From positions 1 through 27,449 of the IMG/VR virus record IMGVR_UViG_3300044990_001107: a stretch of DNA of 27,449 nt, one strand, 5' to 3'. The notes beneath the pieces were generated by a model. That model made no database searches, was not told the DNA's origin, and saw only the letters and a program-made list of their open reading frames with translations. The translations under genes and the position numbers were made by a program. Below are positions 19,908-26,669 of this stretch, in pieces; position 1 is the first letter of the stretch, and every line of letters starts with the position of its first letter. Origin of the DNA: a virus.

Positions 19908-20410
19908 TTTATGTATGATCGTCTTTGCGATTCTACAGCAAATGTCTTTCGGCTTTTCCACTCTTTAAATCTTCTAAGTCTGTCAGACACCTGCCGTTCA
20001 CATATATTTAATACAAGAGCTATTTGCTTGAGCATTAAACCAGTTTTTTGTAAATTATATGTTTCTTCACAACGTACAATGTGATTTGATTCTCTTGCTA
20101 TTCTTGCGTTTTCAACCATCGTCCTTGGATTCTTAATACCTTTATTCCAAGGAGGATGAGCATGAATACGATTATGTTCCGTTGATGTTACAGCCATCAG
20201 ATTTTCGATACGATTATCTTTGGGATCATGATTTATGTGGTGAATCATCATATCGTCTGGTATCTGCCCATGCACATCTTCATAAACAAGTCTATGTAAA
20301 CTGGTATGCAATCCATTTCTTTGCTTTCTTTTATAACGTGTCGTACCAGTCGTTAATGGAAAAGTTCCATCTGGCAGTCTTCCAAATATCTTACACGTTC
20401 TTGTTTTCAT
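19904..20410 (-). CDS. HNH homing endonuclease
   Basis: The 168-residue protein has an HNH core: SLHRLVYEDVHG, then IHHINHDPKDNRIENLMAVT and HNRIHAH, typical of HNH_3 free-standing endonucleases. A C-terminal helix-turn-helix-like part (LKQIALVLNICERQVSDRLR) likely gives target specificity. AGGAGG precedes the ATG. It interrupts the tail-to-lysis gene order and has its own promoter and structured leader, so it behaves as an inserted mobile gene. Its target is probably a related phage lacking it. Confidence 0.9.
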   Translation of the reverse strand: MKTRTCKIFGRLPDGTFPLTTGTTRYKRKQRNGLHTSLHRLVYEDVHGQIPDDMMIHHINHDPKDNRIENLMAVTSTEHNRIHAHPPWNKGIKNPRTMVENARIARESNHIVRCEETYNLQKTGLMLKQIALVLNICERQVSDRLRRFKEWKSRKTFAVESQRRSYIK

Positions 20411-20444
20411 ATTTTACCTCCTGTCGTAAATCCTGATTAGAAAA

Positions 20445-20494
20445 CTTGGGAAGCGGTTCAGGAAAACCGTTTTCGGGGATCAACCTATCCCAAG
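20445..20494 (-). promoter_or_regulatory. Nested stem-loop leader of the HNH gene
   Basis: An outer stem CTTGGGA/TCCCAAG (20494-20488 with 20451-20445), an inner GGTT/AACC and a central GAAAAC/GTTTTC pair within 50 bases. RNA from the promoter at 20505-20532 would start about four bases before it. It could block early translation or read-through, as hairpins before some homing endonuclease genes do. Confidence 0.6.
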
Positions 20495-20504
20495 AATATG
20501 TTGA

Positions 20505-20532
20505 ATTATAGCATAAACTATTTATTAGTTAA
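20505..20532 (-). promoter_or_regulatory. Promoter for the HNH gene
   Basis: On the minus strand TTAACT (20532-20527), 16 bp and a perfect TATAAT (20510-20505) lie just after the NrdD-like gene. They overlap an imperfect dyad (TAGCAT...ATGCTA). Confidence 0.6.
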
Positions 20533-20535
20533 ATG

Positions 20536-20877
20536 CTAAATAGAGTTAATATCAAACATTTTTCGGCTTTCAACCTCTGCAAGCTTACCTGGATTAAATT
20601 GGTTTTTTGCTCGTAAATAGCCAACGCAGCGGGAATAAATTTCTGTTCGAGGGTTAAACACAGGATTCTTTTCATAGCATCCATCGCACTTCATCAGATA
20701 CTCTGTCGGAGAATGCCAGTCACCAGGCGGTTGAAACACTGCACCGCCAACGATAGTTGTTTCATCGCCGTCCTGAGTGGCTGTGACGATTACAGATGAA
20801 TGGCAGTCCATACATTCTCCTTCAAAAATGAAAGGGTTCTGTGTTTTTAGCATTTCTTTTAGCTTGTCTAATTTCAA
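20536..20877 (-). CDS. Stand-alone NrdD C-terminal-like protein with zinc site
   Basis: The 113-residue protein has C-x2-C pairs (CMDC and CDGC) and ends in TEIYSRCVGYLRAKNQFNPG then KLAEVESRK. This closely follows the C-terminus of class III ribonucleotide reductase NrdD, where the Gly of R-V-x-G-Y carries the radical and N-x-G-K-x-x-E follows. There is no catalytic barrel and no NrdG activase in the window. Short proteins like this occur in phages with unknown purpose. A radical-repair part, as GrcA/YfiD is for pyruvate formate-lyase, is one idea; a zinc-binding relic is another. TTG 20877 has GGGAGG eight bases upstream. Confidence 0.78.
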   Translation of the reverse strand: MKLDKLKEMLKTQNPFIFEGECMDCHSSVIVTATQDGDETTIVGGAVFQPPGDWHSPTEYLMKCDGCYEKNPVFNPRTEIYSRCVGYLRAKNQFNPGKLAEVESRKMFDINSI

Positions 20878-20878
20878 T

Positions 20879-21103
20879 TTAAAAGCCTCCCTTGATGTTT
20901 ACATAAACACGGATAGCAGCATACATCAGTAACGCTATACAAGGATGTCCCTTTGCAGATACACACCACCTGAGTTCTTGATCGGCTTTCAGACGCATGG
21001 AAGAAGACTTTTGACACTCAGCATCAGCAACAGAGTAATCATGCGACTGGCAGCACTCAAGCCAGTTTCCGTTTGGAAATCCTGTACAGCGGTTATCCTG
21101 CAT
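20879..21103 (-). CDS. CCxxHD protein, phospholipase A2-like
   Basis: The 74-residue product begins MQDNRCTGFPNGNWLECCQS and continues HDYSVADAEC, then LKADQELRWCV and a hydrophobic MYAAIRVYV helix. C-C-x-x-H-D with a helix holding a later A-D pair is the active-site layout of phospholipase A2-type enzymes (His-Asp dyad). Such small proteins recur near phage tail and lysis genes. A Ca-binding loop cannot be assigned. It may act on host membranes at entry or lysis. It overlaps the previous gene by 11 bases. The fold call is by motif only. Confidence 0.72.
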   Translation of the reverse strand: MQDNRCTGFPNGNWLECCQSHDYSVADAECQKSSSMRLKADQELRWCVSAKGHPCIALLMYAAIRVYVNIKGGF

Positions 21104-21695
21104 TAATTATCTCATCCTTCAATCTCCACGTCTCAGCCAAAAACGCCTGTCCCCACGCTGCGACCTCAGACATCATGGGAATTGCTTCTGTTGATGTATT
21201 GAGAGTGTGGACTACGTTATTGTAATCCCGGATTTGTACAGTCGGCGGGGAGAAAGCCATGATGTTCATCATAAGCTGAGTCCACCTAAGAAGATCATCC
21301 TCCCCGACTTGCAACTTAATTCCATTCGAGCAAGTCATTCCAGCTTCCTGAATTGCTTTTCGGGATATTGTGAGTTGAGCAAGAGACTTTTGCTTATTTA
21401 TCTCAATTATCTCTTCTGGAGTTTTTCCGTAAAGTGGTTGTCTTTTTTCTTCTTCCAAAGCATCTCTTTGTGCCCTGGTCTTATAATCAGGATTCTCAAT
21501 ATATTCTTCATCTCCAGTATCATCGCTTATCCCAATAGAGATATATTTTGCATCAAAATACTCTTGACGGTATTTATTAATCTTCTCTTGAATAGCAAAC
21601 TCAAGATTATTTGCTATTGCATTGTCGATCCATGCTTGTGGATCAACTATGCAGTGAGTGAGGATTGCTTGATCTTCTTGTGATAAGTTTTGCAT
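21093..21695 (-). CDS. Tail-fibre assembly-type protein (DUF4376-like C-terminus)
   Basis: The 200-residue protein has a helical, charged N-terminal part and a C-terminal part with LTISRKAIQEAGMTCSNGIK, then LLRWTQLMMNIM, TEAIPMMSEVAAWGQAF and LKDEI. That pattern is typical of DUF4376 proteins encoded directly after tail fibres, regarded as tail fibre chaperones or cap proteins. AAAAGGAT precedes the ATG. It begins 13 bases after the fibre gene stop, the usual place. Confidence 0.8.
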   Translation of the reverse strand: MQNLSQEDQAILTHCIVDPQAWIDNAIANNLEFAIQEKINKYRQEYFDAKYISIGISDDTGDEEYIENPDYKTRAQRDALEEEKRQPLYGKTPEEIIEINKQKSLAQLTISRKAIQEAGMTCSNGIKLQVGEDDLLRWTQLMMNIMAFSPPTVQIRDYNNVVHTLNTSTEAIPMMSEVAAWGQAFLAETWRLKDEIINAG

Positions 21696-21708
21696 TATTA
21701 AAATCCTT

Positions 21709-23346
21709 TTAGCAAATTAACGAACCGGAAAACCATGAATAAGTTCGAATGTCTGTTTGTTGAGTTCCACTTTGTTGCTTTGTAGTTACATACGCAGTAT
21801 CTCCAACATCCATATCAAATACTCCAAGTAAAGGCATTGTAAAGTAAGTAGCGTCCTTAGAGTAAGTATCTACTGAAAATATATTGCGGAATGTTCTATT
21901 AGAAGTCACAATCGCTGCATAATAATAAGCACTTGCAGAATCAACTTCATTTAGTTCAATAAATACTGTTAATAGATATTTGCCTGTCACCGGAGCAGTA
22001 AATGTATTAGATGTGAAATTTCCACCTTGATCAAAAATTTCCGTTCCCCAAACAATAGTAACATCAGAGCCTACAGCAATATCTGTTTGATCTGCTGCTG
22101 GAACCACTAAAAACGCCGGCTGCGCAGTATTCACCCTCGGCACATTCAACTTCCTCGTCAAACTCCACCCAGTAGCAGGGTAACTCGCATTAAGGTTATT
22201 GGAGGATGAGTCATACCAAAGATTGTTTTGAATTCCTTCTGGTTCGAGTGCGAGTGTTGCTCCTGTTTTCACCAAAGAACTTGAATGCGCCCAATGAGTA
22301 GGAGTTGTTCCAGTTGCAATAAATTCATTTCCTGTAACATTTGTTCCGCCAATATTAGTGAAATCGTCATCAGACACATAAGTATTGATTCTGTATTTGT
22401 ACCCAACTACCAATGTTCCACTTGTGATAGCGGTTTGTGCTCCCCATTTGTCAGCATAACTAATCCCATTCCTATACAAATCAAGCACTTCCGCTGCTGT
22501 TAATGCTCGGTTGTAATCGTAGGTGTCATAGACATCCATTGCGAACATGGCCGCTGAAGTACCACCAGTGTACATGTCTCCAGTAGTTGTAACATCTACA
22601 TTATTCTGAGCTGCGGTAGTGCTAAGCAAAAATCCATCGAGATAAAAGGATACTGTAGTAGTTGTTGCGCCAACTATTGGAACCGCAATGATATTATGCT
22701 TTGTGCCGGCGACAAGATTTGATGTAGCGCCTCCACCTGGAACTGCTGAAGTGTAAACGGTAGCATTCAGATAAAGAACAAATGCGCCAGAAGTTGCAAC
22801 AACCTCCAGTTTGTAACCAACATTTGCTGCCCATTTATTTCTCAGAGTTTGATTCGCAGCGGGAGTCCATGAAGGTAGTCCGAACTCACCACCAATGATA
22901 AAACTATTTGTTGTATTTGAAAACACCAATGAATGGAGATTTTTAATAGCTGCAACAGCTCCAGCAACAAGATGAATGGCTTGATTCGGCAACCTCGCCA
23001 GAACAGCATCCTGAGACTTTGCGAAAGCTGTACTCGCAAGTGCTGTTGTAGCAGTGTTATCTGCTGCTGTTGCTGTTGTGCAAGCTGTGAGGACACCAGC
23101 ACTTGGTGTACCCAAATTAGGTGTAACCAGCGCAGGAGACGTTAAATTCGCCTTTGCGCTCAAAGCCGCTGTTTCATCAACAGTCAGCGTTTTTGATGTT
23201 GTTCCTCCGGCGATGGTAAAGCCTGTAGATTGTTTAGCCAATGTCAAATCGTTTGTTAGGACAGATTGCACATTAGCCCACTTCTTCGCTGCCGTACCTA
23301 TACTGCCTTCGTTATTTGCCTGGGGGGCTATATCTCGTGTGGCCAT
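21709..23346 (-). CDS. Modular tail fibre / receptor-binding protein (LamG-like and C1q-like)
   Basis: The 545-residue protein starts with an assembly module (GSIGTAAKKWANVQSVLTND, then TLTVDETAALSAKA). A concanavalin/LamG-like sandwich follows (about 115-300, ending RALTAAEVLDLYRNG), then a DDFTNIGG...EFIATGTTPTHW insert (about 302-350), and a C1q/TNF-like jelly roll (about 405-545; TSNTFTAPVTGKYLLTVFIE and a YSWFSGSLI end). LamG and C1q folds bind sugars or proteins, so this is the probable host-recognition protein, likely trimeric. AAAGGAT precedes the ATG. The modules recur in other tail genes here. Confidence 0.85.
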   Translation of the reverse strand: MATRDIAPQANNEGSIGTAAKKWANVQSVLTNDLTLAKQSTGFTIAGGTTSKTLTVDETAALSAKANLTSPALVTPNLGTPSAGVLTACTTATAADNTATTALASTAFAKSQDAVLARLPNQAIHLVAGAVAAIKNLHSLVFSNTTNSFIIGGEFGLPSWTPAANQTLRNKWAANVGYKLEVVATSGAFVLYLNATVYTSAVPGGGATSNLVAGTKHNIIAVPIVGATTTTVSFYLDGFLLSTTAAQNNVDVTTTGDMYTGGTSAAMFAMDVYDTYDYNRALTAAEVLDLYRNGISYADKWGAQTAITSGTLVVGYKYRINTYVSDDDFTNIGGTNVTGNEFIATGTTPTHWAHSSSLVKTGATLALEPEGIQNNLWYDSSSNNLNASYPATGWSLTRKLNVPRVNTAQPAFLVVPAADQTDIAVGSDVTIVWGTEIFDQGGNFTSNTFTAPVTGKYLLTVFIELNEVDSASAYYYAAIVTSNRTFRNIFSVDTYSKDATYFTMPLLGVFDMDVGDTAYVTTKQQSGTQQTDIRTYSWFSGSLIC

Positions 23347-23355
23347 AAATATCCT

Positions 23356-24162
23356 TTATACCGCTTTCGGCATTACAGCGCCGTTTATATCAAGTTCAAA
23401 ATACGGATCAGATGTCACTGTATTTTTAGGCATTAACGCGCCGTAAATATCTATCTCAAACATCCCATAATCCAGAATCGCCTTTGTTTCAGCCAATGTT
23501 TTTTTAACGAATGTGCCGAAAGGGGTTGGAGCGCCAATGAGAAAGTCATTTTCAGCAGTTGCTAAAGAGTGTGGAACATAATCTGTCGAGGCTGTATAAG
23601 CCGCCGTTCCAAGTCCAAGTATCGTTTTAAATTCAGCAATAGTTTTTTTAACCCAACTCCCAAATGGTGTTGGGGCGCCCACAAGAACATCATTCTCGGC
23701 AGTTGTCTGTGAATGTAGTGGAACATTGGCTGTTGCCGCCTTGGTTGATATTGCTACAGTTTCATCCACCGTTAGAGTCCGGATAGCTGTACCGCCAGCA
23801 ATTGTGAAGCCCGTAGCCTGAGATGTTAATGTTAAATCATTGAAAAGCTCTGAATAGACATTTGCCCATGTATTTAATGCCGTGCCTACAGTTCCGCTCC
23901 CTGACTGTATCGGGATCAAATTTTCATTTACAACACTGCACAGAATCCACCGTTTGTTTACCGCGTTAGTATCTGGTGCGATTATCAATGGAGAGTTTTC
24001 ATCGGCGCCGGATGCCGATTCCATTTTATAGTGGTACACAATGCCTTCTGGGCTGAGTACTATGGCCATATCCCCGGTTGCCAGGGCTACCCCGTCCAGC
24101 GAATCCAAAGTCCCAGCAGTTCCGCCAGTTAATCCGTATCGTCTATAAGTTGAAGCTATAAT
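23356..24162 (-). CDS. Tail-fibre-like protein with repeats; non-canonical start
   Basis: The frame is open from 24171. The conserved start of this protein type, ASTYRRYGLTGGTAGTLDSL, extends above the first TTG (24108), so translation must begin at ATT 24162 or ATA 24159, with AAGG about seven bases before ATT. The product is about 268 residues: a GVALATGDMAIVLSPEG head, an assembly module shared with the next fibre, two copies of a TAEND-(VF)-L-(VI)-GAPTPFG-(ST)-(WF)-VKKT unit, and two copies of F-E-(IL)-D-I-x-G-A-(LV)-MPK. It should be a structural fibre or fibre connector. The decayed HNH gene ends just before it. Confidence 0.8.
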   Translation of the reverse strand: MIASTYRRYGLTGGTAGTLDSLDGVALATGDMAIVLSPEGIVYHYKMESASGADENSPLIIAPDTNAVNKRWILCSVVNENLIPIQSGSGTVGTALNTWANVYSELFNDLTLTSQATGFTIAGGTAIRTLTVDETVAISTKAATANVPLHSQTTAENDVLVGAPTPFGSWVKKTIAEFKTILGLGTAAYTASTDYVPHSLATAENDFLIGAPTPFGTFVKKTLAETKAILDYGMFEIDIYGALMPKNTVTSDPYFELDINGAVMPKAV

Positions 24163-24171
24163 ATCACGTCC

Positions 24172-24444
24172 TTAGAGATTGAGTGTCTCTTTTGTTCTCT
24201 GCCTAAGAGTACTTAGATTATCGTGATCTATTATCCAATCCATTCCCATTTATATGATCTGTTACTAAATTATTAACTGGATGCCCAATAACAAAATGGT
24301 GCATCAAAATATTTTTCTTCCTATTTTGGCCTGAGCATAATTTATTTTTTTATTTTTTAAAATACACCATTTATATTTATCCAATATCGGATACATATCG
24401 TTATCGACTACTATTTGATGTTCTCCAATAACTATATTCGCCAT
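24172..24444 (-). pseudogene. Decayed HNH homing endonuclease
   Basis: ATG 24444 follows the upstream stop directly and reads MANIVIGEHQIVVDNDMYPI, then YKWCILKNKKINYAQAKIGR. It then hits a stop. Adding one base at the A5 run (24312-24316) restores ILMHHFVIGHPVNNLVTDHI then NGNGLDNR, a clear HNH_3 core. A second shift near 24221-24228 is needed to reach DNLSTLRQRT and the stop at 24172. Two breaks argue for real decay over one sequencing slip. It is inserted between tail genes and differs from the intact HNH gene at 19904. Confidence 0.75.
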
Positions 24445-25152
24445 TTACACCGCCTCTTGCAATGAGAAACTGCATTTTAAATGAGAGTGATATTCATATC
24501 CAGCAGAAGGAGGATCAACGATGTGGAAAAAGCCTGACCATTGATCATCTGAATCTGTTTCATCTGCGATTAAAAAAGCTAACGGGATGCTGCCATTGGC
24601 AATAAATAAAGCATCTATCGTATTATACTCGGCGTATGTCATTAAAAACGATAGGTCGTACTGCCTGGGAGTATGCCTATTGTAAATATACAATCCGCCG
24701 TTGCTTAATTCTTTTTTGATTGAATAATCCTGTCTTTTTTGCGTCAAACCGTATTGCGGATTAGGGAATGATAATAGCGTACCAGCTCGGCATACCCCGG
24801 CATAAACAGTCATACCCGCTGTCAAACTGACAATGATACGTAAAGTTGAAGCATACACAGCATCGAATTTAACAAAGAACTGGCCGAATGTACCAGCTAA
24901 AGTATGTGTTTCGTGCGTAATTGTTTCAGAAGAATTCTTAACAGTTATAGTCCCGGAAATAGCATTTGTTCCTGCGATATGGATGCCCGCAACAGTACCA
25001 GTCGTTACTATTGTCAAAATAGCTGTAGTAACACCTGCCACTGCTTTCCATACTTTAGATGGATGATCGTCAAGCAAATTGGCAACAGGATATTCAGCAT
25101 CAAATGAATTTGCAGACAAATAATATATGCAATCTGGGTATATGATTTTCAT
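24445..25152 (-). CDS. Tail protein, distal-tail-like
   Basis: The 235-residue protein begins MKIIYPDCIYYLSANSFDAE, has AEYPVANLLDDHPSKVWKA and a Thr/Val-rich sandwich (about 40-120), then a second part with QYDLSFLMTYAEYNTIDALF and a C-terminal strand pair. The first half resembles galactose-binding (F5/8 or discoidin) folds by the L-x-D-x-x-x-x-x-W pattern; the second half looks like a tail ring domain. It starts in an ATGA overlap with the hub-like gene. It is a structural tail-tip protein, more exact role unknown. Confidence 0.78.
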   Translation of the reverse strand: MKIIYPDCIYYLSANSFDAEYPVANLLDDHPSKVWKAVAGVTTAILTIVTTGTVAGIHIAGTNAISGTITVKNSSETITHETHTLAGTFGQFFVKFDAVYASTLRIIVSLTAGMTVYAGVCRAGTLLSFPNPQYGLTQKRQDYSIKKELSNGGLYIYNRHTPRQYDLSFLMTYAEYNTIDALFIANGSIPLAFLIADETDSDDQWSGFFHIVDPPSAGYEYHSHLKCSFSLQEAV

Positions 25153-26669
25153 ACTACGGTTCCTTCGCCTGCTATCATAATTGTGTGATTTTCAAAATCA
25201 TATTCAATATCGCGCGCATGAATCGTGATTTGTATTCCTTGCCCCATAGATTCATCGTATGCAGATATTTTTGATCCGGGAAGTGGTAGTGGGTCTTTTA
25301 TCGGTATTGATGTTTCCCAACGTGTGGCTTTTACGTAAGAAAGTATTCGGGTCAATGAAGATACTACGTCTGATCTTGATGTTTGAAAACAATCAATCGT
25401 TTCTTCACTACCGTAGGGATGCAGACCAGATATTGAAACTTCATGGGATATTTCCTTGATGTGTTTACCAATTGTTTCTTCCACAGGTATTCTATCAGTC
25501 CACGTTGTTTTTATTAGCGCAACTGGAGCCGCAAATGTGATTGATGAAGGAAAGAAATCAGCCTCGGTTAAATTGAAATCATTACCGACATCGCTATCCA
25601 TATCAATCAATGTCATAGTATCATTTTTAATATGAAATATGTGACAAGCAGAAGCAGCAATCCTGTCGAGAAATGACACCAATACTTCTTGACTATTTGC
25701 CCAATGTGAAAGGCTATATGCAGTAGCATATATCGAATTATAAGACAAATTAAGTCGAGATGCAGCGCACGTCCATTCAAAAATATCAATCAAGCTGGTA
25801 TCTTCACCGGTTCCTGATATAGTGACTTCCCCGACTGGACTTGCAGTTAATTCGAAAACATTATCAATTATTTCAGTTGCATTTGAGCATATATCGACAC
25901 CATCGTCGTAAACGTGCCAATCTGTATGTTTCGATCCTATCAGATACCCTGCGCTATATCTGATGTTGCCAGATTCGGCGTCTATAAGTCGGACAGGTTG
26001 TTGGTGTGTTATCAACCCGAAGGCTCTTGGAATTGGAACTGTCGTATGTAATGAGGATGAATGTTCCCAATGGTTTGGTATCGTTCCTACGGCTATGAAC
26101 TCAGCACCATCAACATTAACACCACCAACATTTGTGAAATCGTCATTGTCATTCCAATACTCAATTTTATATCGTTTTCCAATTGTTAGAACACCACTTT
26201 CTTGTGCTGTATCATAACCAAACTCTGTATCCTCATCTAAAAGCAACTGATCGAAAGTGCGCTCATAAAACTGGTACGTATAGCCATCTCTTGATATTTT
26301 TTGTCTGTGCGCTGTCCCGTTGAAAAGTTCGGTAATTACATCGTTTTCATCAGCATACGATATGACTACTGGAGTTGATTGAGGAGGAGGCCAGATTGAC
26401 GCTATGCTAAAAACATCTCTGGTTAATGTGATATCGCCAAAACTTAGCTTGCAATATCCACCCGACGCATGGTCAGTTCGGAATTGCGGAGGCGTTACAG
26501 ATATGATAGTTTGATCCCAATACTTTTTACCAGCATACCCTTGTTGACAAGCATTCACCACGATATTTGTGTCAACCCAATGCTCATCGTCAGAATCCAG
26601 CCACACAAACTCAGTGTTTGATTCCCAAGAATCACCAACAAATAATGTCATTTCAACGAGCATCGGCAT
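25149..26669 (-). CDS. Tail hub-like / tail-tip protein
   Basis: The 506-residue protein follows the tape-measure gene (TAATG overlap), as tail-tip proteins usually do. Strand-rich N-terminal domains are followed by a DDFTNVGG...AEFIAVGTIPNHW insert (about 177-205) that recurs in the fibre at 21709, and a C-terminal half with WANSQEVLVSFLDRIAASAC and DTMTLIDMDSDVG, similar in layout to phage central hub proteins. No catalytic motif is seen. I call it hub-like from position and layout; identity to a known hub family is not shown. Confidence 0.8.
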   Translation of the reverse strand: MPMLVEMTLFVGDSWESNTEFVWLDSDDEHWVDTNIVVNACQQGYAGKKYWDQTIISVTPPQFRTDHASGGYCKLSFGDITLTRDVFSIASIWPPPQSTPVVISYADENDVITELFNGTAHRQKISRDGYTYQFYERTFDQLLLDEDTEFGYDTAQESGVLTIGKRYKIEYWNDNDDFTNVGGVNVDGAEFIAVGTIPNHWEHSSSLHTTVPIPRAFGLITHQQPVRLIDAESGNIRYSAGYLIGSKHTDWHVYDDGVDICSNATEIIDNVFELTASPVGEVTISGTGEDTSLIDIFEWTCAASRLNLSYNSIYATAYSLSHWANSQEVLVSFLDRIAASACHIFHIKNDTMTLIDMDSDVGNDFNLTEADFFPSSITFAAPVALIKTTWTDRIPVEETIGKHIKEISHEVSISGLHPYGSEETIDCFQTSRSDVVSSLTRILSYVKATRWETSIPIKDPLPLPGSKISAYDESMGQGIQITIHARDIEYDFENHTIMIAGEGTVV

